Shown one piece after another: positions 56,968 through 64,000 of a stretch of 64,000 nucleotides of DNA. Below the pieces are notes generated by a model, which ran no database searches, was not told where the DNA came from, and saw only the letters and a program-made list of their open reading frames with translations. The position numbers and the translations under genes were made by a program. Position 1 is the stretch's first letter. The number at the start of each line of letters is the position of its first letter. This stretch comes from an uncultured Bacteroidales bacterium (GTDB lineage: Bacteria > Bacteroidota > Bacteroidia > Bacteroidales > P3): assembly GCA_905234695.1 (NCBI GenBank), contig CAJOHZ010000019.1:1-64000 (forward strand), given 5' to 3'.

Positions 56968-57090
56968 ATGCCTGAACAAAGAGATAATAATAGGTTTAAA
57001 GCCATAGATTTTTTCTGCGGAGGAGGTGGTATGACACGGACGAGTATTTTTGTAAATACAAAAATGTCATTGGATATTAAACGAAAGTAA
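56968..57090 (+). pseudogene. Decayed start of an m5C methyltransferase
   Basis: The frame from ATG 56968 reads MPEQRDNNRFKAIDFFCGGG then GMT, which is motif I (SAM-binding FxGxGG loop) of cytosine-5 methyltransferases. After GMT the similarity fades and a stop follows after 40 residues. Motifs IV to X, including the catalytic Cys, are missing. The stop is two bases before the ATG of the dual-ATPase gene. It is probably a leftover of a gene replaced or truncated when the following genes arrived. Confidence 0.65.
57045..57065 (+). promoter_or_regulatory. Inverted repeat overlapping a -7-like element
   Basis: ATTTTTGTA (57046-57054), AA, and TACAAAAAT (57057-57065) are a perfect inverted repeat, and TATTTTTG at 57045-57052 fits the -7 consensus. 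A -33 TTG is not seen. It lies 27 bases before the dual-ATPase start and could be a regulated promoter for the triad. Confidence 0.4.
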
Positions 57091-57091
57091 T

Positions 57092-59824
57092 ATGGATAAC
57101 ATGACAAACACCTTAGTGTTGACTCAATACCGAGAAGGTGATGAATATAATGATTTCATCGGGAAATATTATCATTTCCCCGTAAATCAGGCTAAGTCTT
57201 ATCTTTCAATGTTTGATACGCTGCCAATAGAATTCGTGTATTATGAACCAATAAAATCAGGAAAAGGTGAGTTCTACGGATATGGCAGAATCACCACAAA
57301 ACCATTTAAAGATAAGAACAATGATGGGTATTATTTTGTAGAGATAGCCGACTACAAACCATTCAAGGAGCCTGTATCCTATAAAAATGCCCAAGGCGAA
57401 GTTATAGAAAAGATCCACAATCCAAACACTTATAATTCCAATAATGCAGTTAGACGCATTTCCAAATCATTTCTGGATGATGTTTGTTTAGACGGACATA
57501 TCCTTTTGAATTTTGAGTCAGATGCCCATTTGGTAAATATTTTAGGAGAGCAACTTATCGGCTCTGAAAAAGTTGGAATACTAGAACTAGTAAAAAATGC
57601 CATAGATGCATCTGCCAGTTACTGCAAAATCAGATTTGAGAAACTGCCCAATCTTCCTGCTGTAGACCCTTCACTTAACCAATTCAACAATCTCCCAGGG
57701 CCTGTAATTGTTATAGAAGACAATGGCGTTGGCATGAGTAGAGATGTCATTGAAAGAGGGTGGCTTCGCCCTGCCTCAACTATAAAAACAGAAATAAAAA
57801 ATAAACTTCGAGAAGAGAGAGAAAATGCCGAGAAGTCAGGTAATATTAGTGCTTATTTGTCTATAGTTGGCCAGTTAAAGAAAGAGCATGGCGGTAGAAT
57901 TCCTTTGGGGGAAAAGGGAGTTGGACGTTTTGCCACAAATAGATTGGGTACAAATTTAATTATCAGAACAAAAATCGCAGGTTCCCAAGAAGAACTTGTC
58001 CTGAGAATAAACTGGGACGACTTTGAGTTTACTGATGGCAGAAGCAAAAATTTGAGTTCAATAGGTGTTGAACTGACCAAGGAACCTCTTTCTCGCGATT
58101 ATGGGGAAAATGATTCTGGAACGCAGATTATTATTTTTGGAGGAAGAAAGGACTTTGAATTTGACGAAGAAAAAATCAAAGACATTAACAAGTCAATTAT
58201 GAGATTGAATTCGCCAAATCCAAGCCCCAAAATCTCCAACCCCAGTTTTCGCGCCTTCATAGAATGTCCTCAGATTGAGGATTTAGAGACGAAAGAGATT
58301 TATGAAGAATTCGTCCCTAACTTCAGTTTGGAAGCGTTGGTTGATGGGAATGGAATAGTTAGTGACTATTCGTTAAAATTTGTCTCACCACCTTCGGTTC
58401 CTCTACCAGATGAAGAATGGGAGGAAAAAGATTATGATTTACGAACTTCTAATTATACTTATTGGAAAGATCAACAAAATGGGCTTTTAAGAAAACCCAC
58501 CTGTGGCTCTTTTTACATTCATCTTGATGCGTGGTATAGAGGCAAGCCTTGGCTGGATGGCCCTGACCAGAAGGACATGTTGGAATACCTCTCTGATTAT
58601 GGAGGAATATCTATATATAGGGACAATGTTATCATCTTCCCTGCTGAATCTGGAACAAAAAACGATTGGTTGGGATTGTCGCAACGTAATATCAAACAAG
58701 GTTTCAGAATATCCTATTACAATATGATTGGTAATATTGAATTGGATCAATCCGAAAACCTAGATTTGATTGATAAAACAAATCGTGAAGGCTTAATTGA
58801 AAACCAAGCATATAAAGATTTATCCAAGTTGGTGGAGACCGTTGTACAGAACATCTTGGAGGTTAAGTATATAAGCAAACGTGACGAATATACAAACTTG
58901 ACTAAAGGAATCACCAGAGACCCAAAGAAACTTGGAGAAGCCACAAAAGCCAGTTCCGAAATCATAGATGGAATATACGAGCACTATTCCATTGAAGAAG
59001 ACCCGTGGAAAATTTTACGAAAACTAGGCAATTCGGTTCAAGAACGTAGGGCTGGACTTGTAAACTTATCAGAATCCATAAAGAATTTAAAAAAGAGTGT
59101 TGAGATTATAGAGGGAGTCCAGGATAAATTAACAGAGCAAGCGGGCTTTGGATTGGCTGCCGCAGTCTCTATTCATGAGCTAAACAAAATCGCCTCTAAT
59201 TTCTACATAGGCATTACGGAATTAATTAATGCAGGGAAAAAATATCAAGATTTCCAATTAGAAGATTTGCAATCAACATCAGATAGCCTCCGGTCAGAAC
59301 TGAAGCGTCTTGGTCCACTGAGAACAATTCGAAACGAAAGGGCCCGTGAAGTCAAACTGTCTCAGGCAATCAATTATGCTTTTGAGACATTTAAAAATAA
59401 ACTGGGAAAAAACAATATAAAGACTGATATTTCGCTTGACAACGACATAGTCGTTTATGCAAGATATTCGACATTATGCCAAGTTTTGGTGAATTTATTT
59501 GACAACAGCGTTTATTGGTTATCATTTGTGCCAGAAGATAGACGTTGCATATACATTAAGGTTGAAAGCGAAAAACGCATTGTTGTTTTTGGAGATTCTG
59601 GCAAGGGCATAGATGATGCGATAAGGCCTTATTTATTTGAAGCAGGATACAGTATGAAAATCCCGCCGAGTGGACTGGGACTTTATATTTGCAAGTCGTA
59701 TATGAGTGCAATGAAAGGTACTATATATGAAACACCTTCGCCAAATCGCCTTGATTATATTCAAGGGGCTCAATTTACTATTGATTTCAACCATGTTCCT
59801 GCAAGAAAGGAGGATGCAAAATGA
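57092..59824 (+). CDS. Dual GHKL ATPase / histidine-kinase-like protein with PUA/EVE-like N-terminus
   Basis: The 910-residue protein has three parts. Residues about 13-125 (YNDFIGKYYHFPV, FYGYGRITTK, YYFVEIADYKPF) look like the PUA/EVE-like domain at the N-terminus of some modification-dependent restriction enzymes. Residues about 150-400 are an Hsp90/MutL-type ATPase: ELVKNAIDA (165-173), EDNGVGMS (209-216), GEKGVGRFA (273-281). Residues about 680-905 are a histidine-kinase core: H-box-like SIHELNKIASNF (His near 695), N-box VNLFDNSVYWL (near 799), FGDSGKGID (near 833), GLGLYICKS (near 863). There is no signal peptide or membrane segment, so it is cytosolic. Its stop overlaps the next gene by ATGA. 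It should hydrolyse ATP and may phosphorylate the next gene's product, which is inference. Codon use is AT-rich, as in the rest of the island. Confidence 0.8.
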   Translation: MDNMTNTLVLTQYREGDEYNDFIGKYYHFPVNQAKSYLSMFDTLPIEFVYYEPIKSGKGEFYGYGRITTKPFKDKNNDGYYFVEIADYKPFKEPVSYKNAQGEVIEKIHNPNTYNSNNAVRRISKSFLDDVCLDGHILLNFESDAHLVNILGEQLIGSEKVGILELVKNAIDASASYCKIRFEKLPNLPAVDPSLNQFNNLPGPVIVIEDNGVGMSRDVIERGWLRPASTIKTEIKNKLREERENAEKSGNISAYLSIVGQLKKEHGGRIPLGEKGVGRFATNRLGTNLIIRTKIAGSQEELVLRINWDDFEFTDGRSKNLSSIGVELTKEPLSRDYGENDSGTQIIIFGGRKDFEFDEEKIKDINKSIMRLNSPNPSPKISNPSFRAFIECPQIEDLETKEIYEEFVPNFSLEALVDGNGIVSDYSLKFVSPPSVPLPDEEWEEKDYDLRTSNYTYWKDQQNGLLRKPTCGSFYIHLDAWYRGKPWLDGPDQKDMLEYLSDYGGISIYRDNVIIFPAESGTKNDWLGLSQRNIKQGFRISYYNMIGNIELDQSENLDLIDKTNREGLIENQAYKDLSKLVETVVQNILEVKYISKRDEYTNLTKGITRDPKKLGEATKASSEIIDGIYEHYSIEEDPWKILRKLGNSVQERRAGLVNLSESIKNLKKSVEIIEGVQDKLTEQAGFGLAAAVSIHELNKIASNFYIGITELINAGKKYQDFQLEDLQSTSDSLRSELKRLGPLRTIRNERAREVKLSQAINYAFETFKNKLGKNNIKTDISLDNDIVVYARYSTLCQVLVNLFDNSVYWLSFVPEDRRCIYIKVESEKRIVVFGDSGKGIDDAIRPYLFEAGYSMKIPPSGLGLYICKSYMSAMKGTIYETPSPNRLDYIQGAQFTIDFNHVPARKEDAK

Positions 59825-61125
59825 AACACACAGTATGCTTTATAGATGATACAATACCAGTTTCTCAATATGGTGAGTATTTTAATGATACTGACATAAT
59901 AAGTAGCTCTGTTATCAAGTACCTGTTAAAAAAGGAAAATACAAAATGGAGAGATGACGTGGTAAAAAACATGTGTAAAAAACTGGTGGATGAACCTGAA
60001 AAATGGTCGGTGAGTGCATTCACATCTCCAGATTTCTACGACAATTACATAAAAGAGACAGTATATGCCCCAGAAATAGTCATATATGACTGGGATTATA
60101 ACTATGGACCAGGGTCTAACGAATCAGAGGAGCATTTGTTGGAGATTCTGAAAACATCGTACACAATGATTTTTGTCTTTTCTGAAAATGAACACATTGA
60201 TGATATTAATCAGATTATCCAAAATGATGAGTTTAAAAAATATGGAGACAGGCTGTGTGTTGTTGATAAAACCCAAGACAACAGCATTGAATATATTTTT
60301 TCTCAAATAGAACAGAAAGAACAAAACAATTTTTCGTTTGCATATGGTTTTGAAATTATACAGAAATCAAACAAAGCAATTAATAAGGTTTTATCCGAAC
60401 TATCAGAATTATCCATCTCAGATTTCATGGCTTTTATAGGTGTCCCTAATGGAAACACCTATAACACTTCTACCGAAGACTTTCTTGATGCCATTACTCC
60501 TAAATATAAGAGTCTATTGCAATCTGAGTCAAAAAATAGGGAGGTGGCAGTAAGCAAGTCGGACAATGTTGATTTACTGCACTTAAGAAAAATATGGGCC
60601 TATCGAATGTATGATAACCTCAATACTCAAAAGGTAAGGATGGGTGATGTGGTTAGGAATTCAGAAAATGATTTTTTTTTGGTTGTTTCCTCAGACTGTC
60701 ATTTAAACAAATTTCCAAAATCAAACTTTGGTTTCCTGACAATGGTTCCGATGTATCCGTGTGGCACAATAGAATCAATAAAAATCCTGAAAAAGAATGG
60801 GGTCTCTACCAAACTCACATCGTTGACAAGCAATAATAAATCTTCAATGACCATCCTTCCATGTATTCCTATCGACGGGAAACTAATTGATTTTATGATT
60901 GTCCCAAAGGGAATTGTGTCGGTTGCTCTAAAAGAGGAGAGTGGATCAAAAAATTTATTATATGATAATCTTGTTGGGTATACAAAAATCACATCAATTT
61001 CAGATCCGTTCAAGTCTCCATTAGTACAATACATCTTTGATAATATTACGGGATATGGGTGTCCAAATTTCCCTAATGAAATGATAGATAATATATACAA
61101 TAAGATAAAGCAGATGCTATCATGA
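59821..61125 (+). CDS. Receiver-like protein partnered with the kinase
   Basis: The 434-residue protein starts VCFIDDTIP, with an acid pair at D9/D10. A strand EIVIYDWDY puts a possible phospho-acceptor at D90. IFVFSE gives a switch Ser at 121 and CVVDK a Lys at 150. This order (D-D, D, S/T, K) is that of response-regulator receivers, but the gap from the acid pair to D90 is about 80 residues, where CheY has about 45, so there is an insertion. Residues about 170-434 form an unknown domain with strands such as GDVVRNSENDFFLVVSSDCH and no HTH that I can see. It overlaps both neighbours by ATGA. It is probably the target of the kinase and the link to the methyltransferase. Confidence 0.65.
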   Translation: MKHTVCFIDDTIPVSQYGEYFNDTDIISSSVIKYLLKKENTKWRDDVVKNMCKKLVDEPEKWSVSAFTSPDFYDNYIKETVYAPEIVIYDWDYNYGPGSNESEEHLLEILKTSYTMIFVFSENEHIDDINQIIQNDEFKKYGDRLCVVDKTQDNSIEYIFSQIEQKEQNNFSFAYGFEIIQKSNKAINKVLSELSELSISDFMAFIGVPNGNTYNTSTEDFLDAITPKYKSLLQSESKNREVAVSKSDNVDLLHLRKIWAYRMYDNLNTQKVRMGDVVRNSENDFFLVVSSDCHLNKFPKSNFGFLTMVPMYPCGTIESIKILKKNGVSTKLTSLTSNNKSSMTILPCIPIDGKLIDFMIVPKGIVSVALKEESGSKNLLYDNLVGYTKITSISDPFKSPLVQYIFDNITGYGCPNFPNEMIDNIYNKIKQMLS

Positions 61126-62147
61126 AATATATATCTATAGATTTATTCTCTGGAGCTGGCGGCATGTCAGAAGGTCTCAAAATGGCAAAATTTAGAACAA
61201 AATATGCTTTTGAGATTGACCCTATTGCTGCCATGACCTACAGTTTGAATCATAGTAAAACAAAAGTTTTTACTCAGGATATCCGAACGGTTGATACTGA
61301 CGATATAAAAAAGGGCCTTCGTGGTAAAACCATTCATCTTTTGGCAGGTTGTCCCCCATGTCAAGGGTTCAGTTCCATCAGAAGACTTAATAGGAACAAG
61401 CCCGCAGAAGACGAAAGAAACTTTCTGATTAACGAATATGTAAGATTTGTTAACGATTTGCGCCCCTATACAATCATGCTTGAGAATGTTCCTGGATTAC
61501 AAATGTCCGACGACTTCAACAGGGCGGTAGATTATTTATGTGGGATAGGCTATAATATAGACTACAGGGTTTTAAATGTAAAAGACTATGGGGTACCTCA
61601 AAACAGAAAGAGATTAGTGTTAGTTGGTTCACGCATAGGTAACATCCATGTAGCCGAAGCAACAAATGAAAAGAACACAGTTCGTTCCACTATAGCAAAC
61701 ATGCCCTATCCCGAGTGCTGTGAAGATGAAGTACATAAAATATATCCACATCATATTCAAAGAATCCAGCAATTGATAAACCAAATTCCTCACGATGGAG
61801 GTAGCCTAAGGGATTTAGGGGAAGAATGGCAACTAGAATGTCATAAATCGGAAAATGTAGGATTTAATGATGTATATGGGAGATTACGATGGGATTCATA
61901 TTCTACAACCATAACAGGGGGATGTCTCAATCCCTCCAAAGGAAGGTTCCTACATCCTGAGCAAGACAGATGTATTTCTGCTAGAGAAGCTTCAATGCTT
62001 CAAACATTCCCTGTCGATTATATTTTTCCAGCAAATGTGGCAAAAACGAAAATTGCATTGATGATTGGCAATGCACTTCCTCCTAGATTCTGTTTTGTAC
62101 AAGCTTCGAATATAAAGAACCATTTGGACACCCTTCTTGACAACTGA
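61122..62147 (+). CDS. DNA cytosine-5 methyltransferase (complete)
   Basis: The 341-residue enzyme has all core motifs: I (DLFSGAGGMSEG), IV with the catalytic Cys (GCPPCQGFSS, Cys 80), VI (MLENVPGL, E121-N122-V123), VIII (PQNRKRLVLVGS), IX (RLRWDSYSTTIT) and X (LQTFPVDYIF, IGNALPP). The target-recognition stretch between VIII and IX is short. It transfers a methyl group from SAM to C5 of cytosine in a site that cannot be read from the sequence. It is joined to the receiver-like gene by an ATGA overlap. No restriction enzyme directly overlaps it; the EcoO109I-like enzyme is 418 bases downstream. Confidence 0.93.
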   Translation: MKYISIDLFSGAGGMSEGLKMAKFRTKYAFEIDPIAAMTYSLNHSKTKVFTQDIRTVDTDDIKKGLRGKTIHLLAGCPPCQGFSSIRRLNRNKPAEDERNFLINEYVRFVNDLRPYTIMLENVPGLQMSDDFNRAVDYLCGIGYNIDYRVLNVKDYGVPQNRKRLVLVGSRIGNIHVAEATNEKNTVRSTIANMPYPECCEDEVHKIYPHHIQRIQQLINQIPHDGGSLRDLGEEWQLECHKSENVGFNDVYGRLRWDSYSTTITGGCLNPSKGRFLHPEQDRCISAREASMLQTFPVDYIFPANVAKTKIALMIGNALPPRFCFVQASNIKNHLDTLLDN

Positions 62148-62151
62148 ACCA

Positions 62152-62553
62152 ATGCCAAACTCAAAAATTACATTTATAGATTTGTTCACTGGTATTGGTG
62201 GTTCTCATCAAGCCATGACATCACTAGGTGGAAGATGTGTGTTTAAAAGTGATATTGATGAGGATTGCTTTAAAACATATGAAATTAATTATGGTATAAA
62301 GCCATCTGGTGATATAACAAAAATTGACGCAACGGATATTTCTGCACATGACGTACCGTGCGCAGGGCTTCTGTGTCAAACATTCTCTACGGGTGGGGAA
62401 AAATCGGTTTTGAGGATGAAACAAAAGGGAGATTTTTTTGATGCTAATAGAATCATATAATTCCATAAACCGGAATATGCCTTATTAGAAAACGATCGGA
62501 ATGTTTTGCAGATTGCAAAGAACGAAGGATGGAAATATGAAATAATAAGATAA
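62152..62553 (+). pseudogene. Truncated m5C methyltransferase with nonsense stop
   Basis: The frame opens 4 bases after the previous stop (MPNSKITFIDLFTGIGGSHQ), motif I of a second m5C methyltransferase. A TAA at 62458-62460 breaks it, but the same frame continues FHKPEYALLENDRNVLQIAK to a second stop at 62553. Motif IV reads GLLCQTFS where GFPCQxFS is normal, and motif VI reads END where ENV is normal. Motifs VIII-X and the recognition domain are absent. Three losses together make an active enzyme very unlikely. Confidence 0.8.
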
Positions 62554-62565
62554 AGACACAATATT

Positions 62566-63282
62566 ATGACCAGCAAAGACAAAAAATCCATTATTGAAAG
62601 CGGGAAAAACTATTTTCGTCAAATAATCATTCCTGCACATTTGAAAGGCTTGGAAAACCTTACATTGAAGGATTTTAACATCAATCCCTTTCTCATCAAT
62701 TATCTGGCCGCTTTTTTGTGTGGAAACACAGAATCAAAATCACTCGCAAAGGCATTGGTGTATCCCCGCGTATTAGGAACTAGTATCAATACAAGTTTTG
62801 GGTCTAATATTCAGTTTTTCATTGCCGGATTAAAAGAGATAACCAGTAGTGGATCTGCTGTCCCTGGTATTGATATTGAGTTCAAAGACGCCATTGACGG
62901 AAGAACAAAATATTGTCAATGTAAGGCTGGCCCTCAAACAATCAACCGTGATGACATTGACACCATATTAGGGCACTTCAAAGATTTCAAAGGAATTGCA
63001 CGACAAAACCGTTTGCGTGTTGCTGATGACGACTTGATTGTTGGTGTTCTTTATGGTGAACGCCAGAATTTATCGGCCAACTACAAAACCATCAATACTA
63101 CTTATCCCGTATACTGCGGTGCCGAGTTTTGGGAGCATTTAACCGGTGATAAGCATTTTTATCATCGCCTAACAAAGGCTTTTGGAGAAGTGGTGGAGGA
63201 AGAACATATTGATGGTAGTTTGTTGATTGAGGCCAAGATTGACGCAATAGCAAAAGAGATTGACGAGAAAGGCGGTATTTGA
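62566..63282 (+). CDS. EcoO109I/PmeII-like type II restriction endonuclease
   Basis: The 238-residue protein matches the EcoO109I-type enzymes in order: DFNINPFLINYLAAFL, ALVYPRVLGTSINTSFG, the active site GIDIEF (Asp 103) with YCQCKAG (Lys 120), and VGVLYGERQNLSANYK and YCGAEFWEHL near the C-terminus. EcoO109I recognises RGGNCCY, but that site should not be assumed here. Gln 118 stands where a Glu or other residue usually completes the (D/E)xK set. Its stop overlaps the following methyltransferase start (TGATG), which is the typical layout of a type II pair. Confidence 0.85.
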   Translation: MTSKDKKSIIESGKNYFRQIIIPAHLKGLENLTLKDFNINPFLINYLAAFLCGNTESKSLAKALVYPRVLGTSINTSFGSNIQFFIAGLKEITSSGSAVPGIDIEFKDAIDGRTKYCQCKAGPQTINRDDIDTILGHFKDFKGIARQNRLRVADDDLIVGVLYGERQNLSANYKTINTTYPVYCGAEFWEHLTGDKHFYHRLTKAFGEVVEEEHIDGSLLIEAKIDAIAKEIDEKGGI

Positions 63283-64000
63283 TGAGAACTTTTCTATCTA
63301 CATCTAACTTAGCAGACATACTAGGTACGTCTATTGCCACCACACAAAGATGGGGTGAAACGGGGTTGTATCCATATCACTCTCATAATGGGAAACAGGG
63401 ATTCTACATGGAGGATCTGACGGACATCCCCCAGGTAAACCAAATGCTCAACAGCAAGTGGGAAGAAGAAATGCATGTCACACCTCTCCGCGATTTCACC
63501 TCGTTGGAGCTGTTTGCTGGTGCTGGAGGTTTGGCTTTGGGTATGCATTTTGCTGGGTTCCGTCACATTCTCCTGAATGAGATTGATCCTATGGCATCGG
63601 AAACCCTTCGATTGAATCGTCCCGATTGGAATGTGTTGGAAGGTGATGTTCACAAGGTGGATTTTACTCCATTGAGGGGCTTGGTGGATTTTGTTTCAGG
63701 AGGATTCCCCTGTCAGGCTTTTTCATACGCTGGAAAGAAGGGCGGGTTGAACGATACCAGAGGAACATTGTTCTTTGAGCTTGCACGTGCCGTCAAGGAG
63801 ATACAGCCAAAGGTCTTTATGGGAGAGAACGTGAAAGGACTCCTTTCCCATGATGACGGTAGAACGCTTGATGTCATCCGCAACGCTATTGCCGAGTTGG
63901 GTTACACATTGGTTGAACCCCGAGTGCTGAAGGCGGTTATGTATCAAGTTCCCCAAAAGAGGGAAAGACTTATACTAGTAGCCATTCGCAATGACATTGC
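63282..64000 (+). CDS. HTH-fused DNA cytosine-5 methyltransferase (5' part)
   Basis: About 240 residues lie in the window. Residues 9-50 are a MerR-like helix-turn-helix (NLADILGTSIATTQRWGETG, then a GKQGFY wing). The methyltransferase part follows: motif I LELFAGAGGLALGM, motif IV GGFPCQAFS (Cys 144), motif VI ENVKGL (E182), motif VIII PQKRERLILVAI. It should protect the host site of the preceding EcoO109I-like enzyme. The HTH is expected to repress its own promoter, as in other HTH-MTase fusions. The recognition domain and motifs IX-X are beyond the window. Confidence 0.9.
   Translation, partial: MRTFLSTSNLADILGTSIATTQRWGETGLYPYHSHNGKQGFYMEDLTDIPQVNQMLNSKWEEEMHVTPLRDFTSLELFAGAGGLALGMHFAGFRHILLNEIDPMASETLRLNRPDWNVLEGDVHKVDFTPLRGLVDFVSGGFPCQAFSYAGKKGGLNDTRGTLFFELARAVKEIQPKVFMGENVKGLLSHDDGRTLDVIRNAIAELGYTLVEPRVLKAVMYQVPQKRERLILVAIRNDI

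Noticed and set aside
57092-59824. A plain Hsp90 or MutL call for the 910-residue protein
   Set aside because: The second GHKL core with H-box and N-box, and the lack of a MutL C-terminal dimer domain or Hsp90 middle domain, do not fit either.
61122-63282. The three methyltransferase frames as one broken gene
   Set aside because: Each has its own motif I and start. The first is complete and the second is a separate truncated copy, so they are distinct genes.

Overview
The window looks like a chromosomal segment from a fairly GC-rich member of the Bacteroidetes, most likely order Bacteroidales. The evidence is the repeated promoter signature TANNTTTG with an upstream TTG about 19 bases away, the gene order tRNAs-tuf-tRNA-Trp-secE-nusG-rplKAJL-rpoBC, a FISUMP-domain lipoprotein, a Bacteroidetes-type LptD, a DUF3467 protein, and a giant secreted FN3 protein of the kind exported by this phylum. 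The species cannot be named from the sequence alone.

Layout. Bases 1-9337 (minus) are one uninterrupted reading frame, the 5' part of a giant secreted protein of more than 3112 residues (13 FN3 domains, one CUB domain, six adhesin-type domains, InlB-like repeats). It has no stop inside the window. Bases 9817-15336 (minus) form a compact operon: a PpiD-like foldase, an M23-like membrane stub, dxr, a small acidic peptide and a FISUMP lipoprotein. From 15488 to 22862 come cdd, dus, tRNA-Ser, an M49-like lipoprotein, a RelE/ParE-type toxin-antitoxin pair, a DUF4878 lipoprotein with a POT transporter, tsaC and a DUF3467 gene. Bases 22927-36518 (minus) hold the transcription and translation cluster with five tRNAs, closed by a strong terminator after rpoC. 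Bases 36736-42939 carry pyrF, a GldA-like ATPase, a SPOR-domain amidase and lptD, the last two driven from face-to-face promoters. Bases 43285-44164 are a non-coding nest of repeats: a small MITE-like element and two copies of a structured intergenic repeat, a third copy of which lies at 9609-9788. Bases 44165-55494 carry rseP, an LptF/LptG permease, mazG, relA/spoT, recA, an aspartate aminotransferase, an EEP-family protein and an HHH-barrel protein.

At about 55.5 kb the composition drops abruptly to AT-rich and stays so to the window end. This is a restriction-modification or defence island. It contains a YhcG-type (DUF1016) nuclease, a 60-residue protein, and a decayed start of an m5C methyltransferase. 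Next come three genes joined by ATGA overlaps: a 910-residue protein with a PUA/EVE-like N-terminus plus two GHKL ATPase modules (one Hsp90/MutL-like, one histidine-kinase-like), a 434-residue protein with a stretched receiver-like domain, and a complete m5C methyltransferase. A second decayed methyltransferase follows, then an EcoO109I-like restriction endonuclease overlapping an HTH-fused m5C methyltransferase that runs off the window.

The most interesting candidate for an undescribed system is the kinase/receiver/methyltransferase triad at 57092-62147. It looks like a two-component-like signalling pair translationally coupled to a DNA methyltransferase, with a possible modified-base reader on the kinase. 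The second notable signal is the three-copy intergenic repeat, whose 11-bp tandem units differ between copies but are nearly uniform within each copy and change together with the opposing hairpin arm.
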